64,000 bases of DNA from Phyllobacterium myrsinacearum (GTDB lineage: Bacteria; Pseudomonadota; Alphaproteobacteria; Rhizobiales; Rhizobiaceae). The stretch lies in NCBI RefSeq assembly GCF_002980555.1, contig NZ_PVBT01000001.1:1240001-1304000 (forward strand), written 5' to 3'. Position numbers and translations under genes: made by a program. Numbering within the stretch: the stretch's first letter is position 1; every line of letters begins with the position of its first letter. Of the stretch, positions 36,959-46,015 are shown piece after piece. The notes under the pieces were generated by a model that saw nothing but the letters and a program-made list of their open reading frames with translations, made no database searches and had not been told where the DNA came from.

Positions 36959-38407
36959 TCAGGCGGCGCTGTCTTCCCAGCCGCTGATGGCCTTGACCTC
37001 CAGGAAGTCTTCCAGGCCCCAGTGGCCGCCTTCGCGGCCAATGCCGGACTGCTTGTAGCCACCGAACGGCGCATCCGCCTTGTGCGAGGCGCCGTTGATG
37101 CGCACCATGCCGGCCCGCAGCTGCCGGGAGACGCGCTTGATCCGCTCGCGATCGCCCGACTGGATGTAGGCGGCAAGGCCGTATGGCGTATCGTTGGCGA
37201 TTTCGACGGCTTCTTCTTCCGTATCGAACGGGATCATCGCCAGCACCGGCCCAAAGATTTCCTCACGGGCAATGGTCATGTCGTTGTTGACATCGGCAAA
37301 CACCGTCGGGCGGACGAAATAGCCGCGATTGAAGCCTTCCGGACGGCCGGTGCCGCCCGCGATCAGGCGCGCGCCTTCCTTGATGCCCTGCTCGATCAGG
37401 CCCTGCACCTTGTTGAACTGGGCTTCGGAAACAAGCGGGCCCATATGATCGCCGTCCTGCGCGGGATCGCCGACCACCGTGGCCTTGGCCGTGGCGGCGG
37501 CCACCTCGGTCGCCTTGTCATAAACCGAGCGTTCCACCAGCATGCGCGTCGGCGCATTGCAGGACTGGCCCGTGTTGTTGAACACGTGCAGCACGCCGCG
37601 CGTCACCGCCGCTTCCACGTCACTGTCGGCGAAAACGATGTTGGGCGACTTGCCGCCGAGTTCCAGCGACACGCGCTTGACCGTGTCGGCCGCCGCCTTG
37701 GTGACGGCAATGCCGGCGCGGGTCGAACCGGTGAAGGACATCATGTCGATGCCGGGATGCGCGGACATGGCTGCACCCACGGAAGGGCCATCGCCATTGA
37801 CCATGTTGAACACACCGGCGGGCAGGCCCGATGCGTCGATCATTTCGGCAAACACGATCGAGGAGATCGGTGCGATTTCCGAGGGCTTCAGCACCACGGT
37901 GCAACCGGCGGCAATGGCAGGCACGACTTTCAGGACAACCTGGTTCATCGGCCAGTTCCACGGCGTGATGAGGCCGCAGACGCCGATGGGCTCGTAGGCA
38001 ATCCGGACATTGGGGTTGTGCTCGTCAAGCGGACGCACGAATTCAAAACTCTTCAACGCCCGCATGAAGGCCTTGAGGTGGCTGGTGCCCGACGCTGCCT
38101 GCTCTTCGAGCGCCATCTTGATCGGCGCGCCCATTTCGGAGGAAATGGCCTGCGCCATGTCATTGATGCGCGTCTCATAGACGGCGGTCAGGCGCTCGAG
38201 CCAGGCAATGCGCTCCTCGCGGCTTGTCAGGCTCCAGGTGGCGAAAGCCTTGCGCGCGGCGGCCACGGCAGCATCAACATCGGCAGCCGATCCGACGGAA
38301 ATGACGGCAAAGGGCTGCTCATCCGCCGGATTGATCACTTCAAGATCCTTTGCCACGGCCGGAGCGGTCCACTTTCCATTGATATAGAAATCGGTCTTGC
38401 GAAGCAT
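36959..38407 (-). CDS. Aldehyde dehydrogenase family protein
   Basis: NAD(P)+-dependent aldehyde dehydrogenase of 482 residues. Catalytic Cys in NNTGQSCNAPTRML (about residue 286) and Glu in SLELGGKSPNIVF (about 252); NAD motif FTGSTRAGIAV. Substrate cannot be fixed. The gene is followed leftward by mgtE and preceded by pabA on the right, with no functional link to either. Confidence 0.92.
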   Translation of the reverse strand: MLRKTDFYINGKWTAPAVAKDLEVINPADEQPFAVISVGSAADVDAAVAAARKAFATWSLTSREERIAWLERLTAVYETRINDMAQAISSEMGAPIKMALEEQAASGTSHLKAFMRALKSFEFVRPLDEHNPNVRIAYEPIGVCGLITPWNWPMNQVVLKVVPAIAAGCTVVLKPSEIAPISSIVFAEMIDASGLPAGVFNMVNGDGPSVGAAMSAHPGIDMMSFTGSTRAGIAVTKAAADTVKRVSLELGGKSPNIVFADSDVEAAVTRGVLHVFNNTGQSCNAPTRMLVERSVYDKATEVAAATAKATVVGDPAQDGDHMGPLVSEAQFNKVQGLIEQGIKEGARLIAGGTGRPEGFNRGYFVRPTVFADVNNDMTIAREEIFGPVLAMIPFDTEEEAVEIANDTPYGLAAYIQSGDRERIKRVSRQLRAGMVRINGASHKADAPFGGYKQSGIGREGGHWGLEDFLEVKAISGWEDSAA

Positions 38408-38527
38408 GGTTGGTCTCCTGCTGGTGCTGTCGGATTGGATTGGTCAGGGATGGAAGTGCATCCGTTGGACGTCAGGTGTAGCGGATGAATGGGCCGCCAG
38501 CCAACAGGAATATCGAACAAAGAGGCG

Positions 38528-38562
38528 AAAATAGCGGCGCGCCGGCGCCTGACCGCTATTTC
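38528..38562 (-). terminator. Terminator hairpin overlapping the pabA stop
   Basis: AAATAGCGG-type arm at 38528-38537 pairs with CCGCTATTT at 38553-38561. On the minus strand the stem begins within the pabA stop codon (TAG, 38556-38558) and the transcript leaves the stem through UUUUC, a weak U-tract. Confidence 0.5.
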
Positions 38563-39146
38563 TTCCGTTCGTGAAACTGGCGGCCGATGCGCAGGAAATT
38601 GCCGAGCATGGCGTGGCCATATTCGGTCAGCACCGACTCCGGATGGAACTGCACCCCGAATGTCGGATGCGCCCTGTGGGCAAGCCCCATGATCTCACCC
38701 TTGTCGGAGCGGGCAGTTACGGTAAGCGATGCATTGTCTGCATCGGCAACGACAATCAGCGAATGGTAGCGTCCCGCCTTGAACGGGCTCGGCAATCCCT
38801 TGAAAACGCCCGTTCCGTTGTGCTGGATCAGCGAGGAGCGGCCGTGCATGGGCTCCTGCGCCCGCAGCACCGCGCCGCCAAAAGCTTCGCCGATACACTG
38901 GTGGCCAAGGCAAATGCCGAGAATGGGAATTCTGCCGCTGAAAGCGTCGATGATGGCGAGCGACTGCCCCGCCTCGTGCGGCCCGCAGGGACCGGGCGAG
39001 ATGACGAGCGCCGCAGGTTGCAGCGCTTCGATGTCGGCGACGGTGATCGCGTCATTGCGCACGACGCGGGTTTCCTCGCCCAGCTCGGCAAAATAGCGCG
39101 CCACGGTGAAAACGAAGGAATCGTAATTGTCGATGATAAGGATCAT
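38556..39146 (-). CDS. pabA: Aminodeoxychorismate synthase, glutamine amidotransferase component
   Basis: Supplies ammonia for 4-amino-4-deoxychorismate in folate synthesis. The 196-residue class I GATase starts MILIIDNYDSFVFTVARYF and holds Cys79 (GICLGHQ) and the His168-Pro-Glu170 motif (FHPES). The ATG at 39146 forms an ATGA overlap with pabB. Because it sits with pabB it is assigned to folate rather than tryptophan synthesis; dual use as TrpG cannot be ruled out. Confidence 0.92.
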   Translation of the reverse strand: MILIIDNYDSFVFTVARYFAELGEETRVVRNDAITVADIEALQPAALVISPGPCGPHEAGQSLAIIDAFSGRIPILGICLGHQCIGEAFGGAVLRAQEPMHGRSSLIQHNGTGVFKGLPSPFKAGRYHSLIVVADADNASLTVTARSDKGEIMGLAHRAHPTFGVQFHPESVLTEYGHAMLGNFLRIGRQFHERKK

Positions 39147-40537
39147 GACCCGGCATCTCCGGCCATGCCGAACACATCGAAAATCCGTGCCGCCTTGTCC
39201 AGCGTCTCCTGATATTCGGCCGCCGGGTCGGAGAGAGCTGTTATGCCGCCGCCCGCCTGGAATACCGCCTTGCCGCCCTGGAACAGCACGGTGCGGATGG
39301 CGATATTGGTGTCCATATTGCCGTTGAAACCGAAAAACCCGATTGAGCCGCAATAGATGCCGCGCGCAACCTGTTCCGTCCCGGTGATGATTTCCATCGC
39401 CCGCAATTTTGGCGCACCGGTGATGGACCCGCCGGGAAAAGCCGCGCGGATCAGATCCGACAGCGATTTTTCATCCGCCAGACGCCCGGTGACGACCGAC
39501 ACCAGATGATGCACGCTGGCATAGGATTCGAGGCCGCACAGCACGGGCGTGAGCACGGAATGGGGATTGCAGACCCGCGACAGATCATTGCGCATGAGAT
39601 CGACGATCATCAGGTTTTCGGCCCGGTCCTTTTCCGAGGCAAGCAGCTCATCCGCATGCCGCCGGTCGATATCCGGGTCGGCCGAGCGCGGCACGGTGCC
39701 CTTGATCGGCCGGGCCTGCACGTCGCGGCCCTCAACCGACAGGAACCGTTCCGGCGAACTCGATGCGATGATCAGATCGTCATGCTCCACATAGGCGGCA
39801 AAGGTCGCTGCATTGCGCTGGCGCAGCGCCTTGTAGAAGGCCCAGACGGGATAGTTTTCGGGAAGACCGGCGATAAAGCGCTGTGCGATGTTGGCCTGGA
39901 AAATATCGCCGTCGAGAATATATTCGACGACTTTCGCCACCGCCTGCATATAGGCGTCGCGCGTGAAATTGGATTGCCAGGCAGTGCGGGCGATAGGGGG
40001 CCGTGCAGAGCCTTGTGCGTTCCCCGGCTTTTCCAGCGCGCCGAGAAACAGATGCGCCCGTTCGGCGGCACGCGTTTCGTCCGCCCGCTCAGGCAAACCG
40101 GACGAGACGAGCCAGACCCGTTGCTTCAGGTGATCGAAGGCAAGCACGACATCATGAAAATGCCAGATGGCGTCGGGCACATCGCCCTGAGACTGTTTGC
40201 GCGGCTCTGGAAGATTTTCCAGCAACCGCCCGAATTCATAGGAGAAATAGCCGATGGCCCCGCCATGAAAGGGCGGAAGACCGGCCTGATCCTCCAGCCG
40301 GTAGCGTTCGAGATAGCGCGACAGCGCTTCCAGCGGGCCCATATCCAGCGGCTGATCGTTCCAGCTGGCCACACCATCCCGGACCGCCAGCGTGCCGAAG
40401 GGATCGGCAGCCACGTAGGAATAGCGGCCTAGCTGGTCGTGCCGCATGGCACTGTCGAGAAAGCTCAGCCCGCCGAGCGATTTCAGGCGTTCGGCAGCGT
40501 CGACTGGTTCCAGCCAGGGGATTTCACGGATGTACAT
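39143..40537 (-). CDS. pabB: Aminodeoxychorismate synthase component I
   Basis: Chorismate-binding enzyme of 464 residues making aminodeoxychorismate with PabA. Signatures: MYIREIPWLEPVDAAERL at the N-terminus, the conserved PIKGTVPRS and DRAENLMIVDLMRNDLSRV, and FPGGSITGAPKLRAMEII near the C-terminus. The PIKGT lysine is typical of PabB rather than TrpE. It overlaps pabA by four bases. Confidence 0.93.
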   Translation of the reverse strand: MYIREIPWLEPVDAAERLKSLGGLSFLDSAMRHDQLGRYSYVAADPFGTLAVRDGVASWNDQPLDMGPLEALSRYLERYRLEDQAGLPPFHGGAIGYFSYEFGRLLENLPEPRKQSQGDVPDAIWHFHDVVLAFDHLKQRVWLVSSGLPERADETRAAERAHLFLGALEKPGNAQGSARPPIARTAWQSNFTRDAYMQAVAKVVEYILDGDIFQANIAQRFIAGLPENYPVWAFYKALRQRNAATFAAYVEHDDLIIASSSPERFLSVEGRDVQARPIKGTVPRSADPDIDRRHADELLASEKDRAENLMIVDLMRNDLSRVCNPHSVLTPVLCGLESYASVHHLVSVVTGRLADEKSLSDLIRAAFPGGSITGAPKLRAMEIITGTEQVARGIYCGSIGFFGFNGNMDTNIAIRTVLFQGGKAVFQAGGGITALSDPAAEYQETLDKAARIFDVFGMAGDAGS

Positions 40538-40566
40538 CCGTTGTCAGCCTTTCCCGAATGATGGCG

Positions 40567-40992
40567 TTACCCGCTCTTGCGGGTGGAAAGGAGTATACTT
40601 GTCTCGGTCAGGGTGATTCCGTCAATATGCCTGATGTCGCGCAGCGTGTGATCGAACGCCTCCAGCGTCTCCACCTCGATCTCCGCCACAATATCCCAGC
40701 GGCCGTTGGTGGTGTGCAGCGCGCGGATCTCGGGAAAGCCCTGCAGGCGGCGGATGACTTTTTCCGCGCCCTGCCCGGCCACTTCGATCATGGCAATGGC
40801 GCGAACACCATAAACGCCGGCACCCGCCTTCAGCGTCACCGTAAAGCCCTGGATGGTGCCGTCGGTCGTCAGCTTGTCGACGCGGGCCCGCACGGTCGCG
40901 CGCGAAATGCCGAGCAGCGTGGCCATCGATGAGACAGGCATGCGGCAGTCATCGCGCAGCAGCGACAACAGGCGGCGGTCGAGATCATCCAT
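40567..40992 (-). CDS. Lrp/AsnC family transcriptional regulator
   Basis: A 141-residue feast/famine regulator: N-terminal HTH (MDDLDRRLLSLLRDDCRMPVSSMATLLGISRATVRARVDKL) and a C-terminal RAM ligand domain. It is divergent from arginase, so it probably controls rocF-rocD in response to arginine or ornithine. Start chosen at ATG 40992 with GGA nearby. A palindrome in the shared promoter region may be its site. Confidence 0.9.
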   Translation of the reverse strand: MDDLDRRLLSLLRDDCRMPVSSMATLLGISRATVRARVDKLTTDGTIQGFTVTLKAGAGVYGVRAIAMIEVAGQGAEKVIRRLQGFPEIRALHTTNGRWDIVAEIEVETLEAFDHTLRDIRHIDGITLTETSILLSTRKSG

Positions 40993-41017
40993 ATCCGTTC
41001 CAATTTGTATAATTGAG

Positions 41018-41046
41018 ATGCGCAAACTGCGCATTAAGCAGCGCAT
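41018..41046. promoter_or_regulatory. Palindrome in the AsnC-rocF promoter region
   Basis: ATGCGCA-AAC-TGCGCAT (41018-41034) is a perfect 7-bp-arm dyad; an extra GCGCAT half-site follows at 41041-41046. It lies between the two divergent starts and is the best candidate for the Lrp/AsnC protein's binding site. Confidence 0.5.
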
Positions 41047-41162
41047 TTCTATCAGGATGCCGTCTATTTGTCACCGTCTCGCGGTGGCAGTATATTGCCT
41101 GCGCCGGTGAATCCTCCGGCTTCATTTGATTGACCATTCAAACGCGAAAGTGGCGCTTGTTG

Positions 41163-42152
41163 ATGAACATGCTCAGCAATTTTGAGAACGACCCCAAACA
41201 GAAATTGATGATTGTCGGCGCCCCCATCGAGGAAGGTGCCGGTCGTCTCGGCGCCCTGATGGGCCCTGCAGCGCTGCGCACCGCCGGTCTTATCCGCACA
41301 TTGGAAGAGATGGGCCATCCGGTCGACGATCACGGCGATCTTCGCCTGCCGCAGACGCTGCCGGCCGTTGCACCGGTTGCGGGCCTTGCCCATCACATCG
41401 AAAAGATCGCCGCCTGGTCGCGCATGCTTTGCGTTGAAACCTATGAGGCGATGAAGGACGGCAGTTTCCCGGTCATTCTCGGCGGTGACCACTCGCTGTC
41501 GATGGGCTCGGTCGGCGGCATCGCCCGCTACTGCCAGGAAAACAACCGCGAACTCTTCGTGCTCTGGCTTGATGCTCATTCCGATTTCAACACCCCGGCA
41601 ACCTCGCCGTCCGGCAACATGCACGGCATGTCGGCAGCACTCCTGTGCAACGAGCCCGGCCTTGAAGGCGTGTTCGGCGACGAGCCGCACGGCCTGATCA
41701 AGCCGGAAAACCTGCATCTCTTCGGCATCCGCTCCATCGACACGGTCGAGCGCAAGCTCCTGCGCGAACGCGGCATCGATGTCATCGACATGCGCCAGAT
41801 CGATGAGTTCGGCGTGGCCAAGCTGATGCGCCGCATCATCGAGCGGGTGCAGAAGGCCAATGGCATCCTGCATGTCAGTTTTGACGTGGATTTCATCGAT
41901 CCGTCGCTCGCCCCCGGCGTGGGCACGACGGTTCCAGGCGGCGCCACCTACCGCGAAGCCCATCTCGTGATGGAAATGCTGCATGATTCCGGCGTCGTCG
42001 GCTCGCTCGACATCGTTGAACTCAATCCGTTCCTCGATGATCGCGGCAAGAGCGCCATGCTGCTCGTCGATCTCGTTGCCAGCCTGTTCGGCCGGCAGAT
42101 CTATGAACGGCCCGCCGTTTCGGACCAGAGCGCCACGGCTCTCAACACATAA
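41163..42152 (+). CDS. rocF: Arginase
   Basis: Hydrolyses L-arginine to ornithine and urea. From ATG 41163 it has 329 residues with the manganese motifs GGDHS (about 107-111), WLDAHSDFN (about 136-142) and SFDVDFIDPSLAPG. NMHGMSAALL is also typical. Starts at 41169 or further upstream are possible. It is followed 25 bases later by ornithine aminotransferase, giving an arginine catabolic operon. Confidence 0.95.
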   Translation: MNMLSNFENDPKQKLMIVGAPIEEGAGRLGALMGPAALRTAGLIRTLEEMGHPVDDHGDLRLPQTLPAVAPVAGLAHHIEKIAAWSRMLCVETYEAMKDGSFPVILGGDHSLSMGSVGGIARYCQENNRELFVLWLDAHSDFNTPATSPSGNMHGMSAALLCNEPGLEGVFGDEPHGLIKPENLHLFGIRSIDTVERKLLRERGIDVIDMRQIDEFGVAKLMRRIIERVQKANGILHVSFDVDFIDPSLAPGVGTTVPGGATYREAHLVMEMLHDSGVVGSLDIVELNPFLDDRGKSAMLLVDLVASLFGRQIYERPAVSDQSATALNT

Positions 42153-42177
42153 GAAAACTGGCAAATAGGAGGATATT

Positions 42178-43389
42178 TTGCTGCAAACAGCCGCCCAACT
42201 GATTTCGACCGAGTCCCGTCTTGGCGCTCATAACTACAAGCCGCTTGATGTGGTTCTGTCGCGCGGCGAAGGCGTGCATGTCTGGGATATCGACGGGAAC
42301 CGCTATCTCGACTGTCTTTCAGCCTATTCCGCCGTCAACCAGGGCCATTGCCACCCGAAAATCCTGGCAGCCATGACCGAACAGGCGTCAAAACTGACGC
42401 TGACCTCGCGCGCCTTCCGCAACGATCAGCTGGCCCTGTTCTACGAAGAACTGGCGAGCCTCACCGGCTCGCACAAGATCCTGCCGATGAACAGCGGTGC
42501 CGAAGCCGTCGAGACCGCCATCAAGGCCGTGCGCAAATGGGGCTACGAGGTCAAGGGCGTGCCGGAGAATGCCGCCGAGATCATCGTCTGCTCGGATAAT
42601 TTCCACGGCCGAACCATGGGGATCGTCGGGTTCAGCACGGATCCGTCAGCCCGCGAGAATTTCGGCCCGTTTGCGCCGGGCTTCAAGGTCGTTCCCTTCG
42701 GCGATATCAATGCCTTTGCTGCGGCATTGACGCCCAATACCGTGGCGTTCCTTGTCGAGCCCATCCAAGGCGAGGCTGGCGTGAAAATTCCGCCAAAGGG
42801 CTATTTCTCCAAGGTGCGCGCGCTCTGCACGCAGAACAACATCACACTGATCCTCGATGAAATCCAGACCGGCCTTGGCCGCACCGGCGCCCTTTTGGCG
42901 GAGGAACACGAAGCGATCGAGGCCGATGTGACGCTGATCGGCAAGGCGCTCTCAGGCGGCTTTTATCCCGTCTCGGCCGTGCTGTCGAACAGCGATGTGC
43001 TCGGGGTTCTGAAGCCCGGCCAGCACGGCAGCACGTTCGGCGGCAATCCGCTGGCCTGCGCCATTGCCCGTGCGGCGCTGCGTGTTCTGACCGAAGAGAA
43101 CATGATCGAGAATTCGCGCATCGAGGGCGAGTACTTCCTGCAGCAGCTCCGGGGCATCCGCAGCAATATCGTGCGCGAAGTGCGTGGCCGCGGCCTGATG
43201 CTGGCCATCGAGCTGCATCCGGAAGCCGGCGGCGCCAACCGCTTCTGCTACGAGCTGAAGGAACGCGGCATTCTCGCCAAGGACACCCATGGCGATACGA
43301 TCCGCATCGCGCCGCCGCTGGTGATCAAGCGCGATCAGATCGATTGGGCGCTCGAACAGTTCGACGAGGTGCTGACCAGCATGAATTGA
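42178..43389 (+). CDS. rocD: Ornithine aminotransferase
   Basis: PLP-dependent transfer of the ornithine delta-amino group to 2-oxoglutarate, giving glutamate semialdehyde. The class III aminotransferase of 403 residues starts with TTG at 42178, preceded by AGGAGG. The cofactor lysine is in [17 protein letters not shown], with [19 protein letters not shown] and [12 protein letters not shown] as other family blocks. It takes the product of rocF. Confidence 0.95.
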   Translation: MLQTAAQLISTESRLGAHNYKPLDVVLSRGEGVHVWDIDGNRYLDCLSAYSAVNQGHCHPKILAAMTEQASKLTLTSRAFRNDQLALFYEELASLTGSHKILPMNSGAEAVETAIKAVRKWGYEVKGVPENAAEIIVCSDNFHGRTMGIVGFSTDPSARENFGPFAPGFKVVPFGDINAFAAALTPNTVAFLVEPIQGEAGVKIPPKGYFSKVRALCTQNNITLILDEIQTGLGRTGALLAEEHEAIEADVTLIGKALSGGFYPVSAVLSNSDVLGVLKPGQHGSTFGGNPLACAIARAALRVLTEENMIENSRIEGEYFLQQLRGIRSNIVREVRGRGLMLAIELHPEAGGANRFCYELKERGILAKDTHGDTIRIAPPLVIKRDQIDWALEQFDEVLTSMN

Positions 43390-43405
43390 GGACGGCGGGG
43401 TTCAA

Positions 43406-43565
43406 CACCCCCCTCTGTCCTGCCGGACATCTCCCCCACAAGGGGGGAGATCACATCGGCATCAATGGTTTTACGCAATTTTCAATGTTGAAGATTAACT
43501 GAAATAGCTGTGAAAGCTGATCTCCCCCCTTGTGGGGGAGATGGGCGGCAGCCCAGAGGGGGGTG
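43406..43565. repeat. REP/BIME-like palindromic element, copy 1
   Basis: About 160 bp bounded by CACCCCCCCTCTG and CAGAGGGGGGTG. Each end also contains a local hairpin CTCCCCCACAAGGGGGGAG. The left arm has the TCCTGCCGGA variant and the right arm the GGGCGGCAGCCC variant, so it is a mosaic of the two arm types. The central region matches the reverse complement of copy 2 (GTGAAAGCTGATCTCC shared). It lies between convergent rocD and the oxidoreductase gene. Confidence 0.8.
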
Positions 43566-43570
43566 AATAC

Positions 43571-46015
43571 TTACATCCTCACCCGCTCCGCCTTCGGATC
43601 ATACATCGGCGTGAGCGATGCCAGCGCTTTCACCCGTTCTCCGGCGATCTCGATCTCGTAGCTTGAGGACAGCACCTGTTCGGCGCTTTCGCCCCGGCAG
43701 GCGACATAACCAAGGCCGATCGCCCCGCCCAGATGGTGGCCGTAATTGCCCGAGGTGACCGTTCCGACGATTTCGCCATCGCGCACGATGGCTTCATTGT
43801 GGAACAACAGCGGCTCGGGATCGGCAAGGCGGAATTGCACCAGTCTGCGGTCCAGTCCGCTTTCCTTCTTCTGCAACACCGCATCACGCCCGATGAAGTC
43901 GCCCTTCGTGGTTTTGACGGCAAAACCAAGTCCTGCCTCCAGCACATGGTCTTCATCGGTGATATCATGGCCGAAATGCCGGAAAGCCTTTTCGATGCGG
44001 CAGGAATCCAGTGTGTGCAGGCCGCACAGTTTCAGGCCCAGCTCCTGACCGGCCTCCTCCAATGCCTCGAACACATGCGCGGTCTGATCCGACGAGACAT
44101 AAAGCTCCCAGCCAAGTTCGCCGACATAGGTGACGCGGTGGGCGCGGGCAAGGCCCATGCCGATCTCGATCTCCCGCGCCGTGCCGAAAGGATGCCCCGC
44201 ATTGGAAAAATCGTTGGGGCTGATCTTTTCGATCACATCGCGGGATTTCGGCCCCATCAGGCACAGCACGGATTCCGCCGCCGTCACATCGGTGATGACG
44301 ACAAATTCGTCCCTCACATGCTTGCGCATCCAGGCGAGATCGCGCTGCAGGGTGGCGCCGGGGACAACGGCGAAGAACGCCGTTTCCGACAGCCGGGTGA
44401 TGGTCAGGTCGCTTTCGATGCCGCCGCGATTGTTGAGCATCTGGGTGTAGACGATGCGGCCAGGCTCGACATCCAGCTGATTGGCGCAAAGTTTTTGCAG
44501 GAACGCCAGCGCATCGCGACCTTCGATGCGGATCTTGCCGAAGGAGGTCATATCGAACAGCCCGGCGCCACCCCGCACCGCCAGATGTTCGTCCCGCTGG
44601 TTGTCGAACCAGTTCTGCCGCTTCCAGGAATAGCGGTATTCGCGCTCCTGCCCGCCTTTGGCGAACCAGTTTGCCCGTTCCCATCCGGCCACTTCGCCGA
44701 AAACGGCACCGCGTGCCTTTAGATGTTCATGGATGGGCGAACGGCGGATATTGCGGGACGTTGCCATCTGCCGGTAGGGAAAATGATCGGCATAGAGCAG
44801 GCCAAGCGTCTCGGAGACACGCTCCTTCAGATACTGCCGGTTTTTTTGGAACGGCTGGGCGCGGCGGATATCGACTTCCCACAGGTCGAACGGCGCTTCG
44901 CCATCGTGAATCCACTGGGCCAGCGCCATGCCGGCGCCGCCCGACGATACGATGCCGATGGAATTGTAGCCCGCCGCCACCCAGTATCCGCCCAGTTCCG
45001 GTGCTTCGCCGAGATAATAACGGTCGTCGGGCGTGAAACTCTCAGGCCCGTTGAAAAAAGTGTGAATGCCCGCCGTGCCGAGCATCGGCATGCGGTTGAC
45101 GCCCATTTCGAGGATCGGCTCGAAATGCTCGAAATCCTCCGGCAATTGGTCGAAGCAGAAATCCTCGGAAATGCCGTTCATGCCCCACGGCTTGGCCACG
45201 GGCTCGAAGGCGCCGAGCATCATTTTCCCAGCATCTTCCTTGTAATAGGCGCACTCATCCGGCACGCGCAGCACCGGCAGGCGTCCGAGCCCCTCAATGG
45301 CCTCGGTGACAAGATAAAAATGCTCGCAGGCATGCAGAGGCACCGTCACACCCGACATCGATGCCAGATCGCGCGCCCACATGCCGGCGCAATTGATCAC
45401 CACGTCAGTCTCGATCGTGCCCTGTTCCTCGCCCTTGGCCCAGGAAACGCCGGATACCCTGCCATTCTTTTTGTGGACGCCGGTGACTTTTACGTTCTCG
45501 AAAATCCTTGCGCCGCGCTGCCTCGCGCCCTTGGCCAGTGCCATGGCGATATTGGCTGGATCGCATTGCCCGTCCAGCGGCAGATGCACCGCCCCGACCA
45601 CATCCGCAATATTAAGATGCGGATACATCTCCTTGACTTCACTCGGTGAAATCTCCCGCACATCAACATCGAAAGCGCGGGCCAGCGAAGCCTGGCGATA
45701 GATCTCGTGCTTGCGTTCTTCGGTCAGCGCAACGGTGATGGACCCCACCTGGCGCATGCCTGTGGCGACCTCCGTTTCCGCCTCCAGTTTGACGTAGAGA
45801 TCGGCGGAGTATTTGGCGAGCCGCGTCATGTTCTGCGAGGCGCGCAGCTGGCCGATCAGCCCGGCCGCATGCCACGTGGTGCCCGAGGTCAGCTGCTTGC
45901 GTTCCAGGAGAACGATGTCGGTCCAGCCCAGTTTGGCAAGATGGTAGGCGACGGAACAGCCGGAAACACCGCCCCCGATGATGACGGCTCTGGCCTTGGC
46001 CGGAAGAGAACTCAT
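43571..46015 (-). CDS. FAD/GcvT-type dimethylglycine or sarcosine dehydrogenase, copy A
   Basis: An 814-residue two-part enzyme. Residues 1-390 are a DAO-type FAD domain with the dinucleotide motif VIIGGGVSGCSVAYHLAKLG and the GTTWHAAG motif whose His carries covalent FAD in dimethylglycine dehydrogenase. The C-terminal half is GcvT-like (tetrahydrofolate-binding; TQMLNNRGGIESDLTITRL, YVGELGWELYV). It should remove an N-methyl group from dimethylglycine, sarcosine or a related amine. It overlaps copy B by four bases and is the last gene of the leftward operon. Confidence 0.87.
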   Translation of the reverse strand: MSSLPAKARAVIIGGGVSGCSVAYHLAKLGWTDIVLLERKQLTSGTTWHAAGLIGQLRASQNMTRLAKYSADLYVKLEAETEVATGMRQVGSITVALTEERKHEIYRQASLARAFDVDVREISPSEVKEMYPHLNIADVVGAVHLPLDGQCDPANIAMALAKGARQRGARIFENVKVTGVHKKNGRVSGVSWAKGEEQGTIETDVVINCAGMWARDLASMSGVTVPLHACEHFYLVTEAIEGLGRLPVLRVPDECAYYKEDAGKMMLGAFEPVAKPWGMNGISEDFCFDQLPEDFEHFEPILEMGVNRMPMLGTAGIHTFFNGPESFTPDDRYYLGEAPELGGYWVAAGYNSIGIVSSGGAGMALAQWIHDGEAPFDLWEVDIRRAQPFQKNRQYLKERVSETLGLLYADHFPYRQMATSRNIRRSPIHEHLKARGAVFGEVAGWERANWFAKGGQEREYRYSWKRQNWFDNQRDEHLAVRGGAGLFDMTSFGKIRIEGRDALAFLQKLCANQLDVEPGRIVYTQMLNNRGGIESDLTITRLSETAFFAVVPGATLQRDLAWMRKHVRDEFVVITDVTAAESVLCLMGPKSRDVIEKISPNDFSNAGHPFGTAREIEIGMGLARAHRVTYVGELGWELYVSSDQTAHVFEALEEAGQELGLKLCGLHTLDSCRIEKAFRHFGHDITDEDHVLEAGLGFAVKTTKGDFIGRDAVLQKKESGLDRRLVQFRLADPEPLLFHNEAIVRDGEIVGTVTSGNYGHHLGGAIGLGYVACRGESAEQVLSSSYEIEIAGERVKALASLTPMYDPKAERVRM

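Noticed and set aside
36944-38488. 514-codon plus-strand frame across the aldehyde dehydrogenase gene
   Set aside because: Antisense shadow; the minus-strand frame carries all catalytic motifs.
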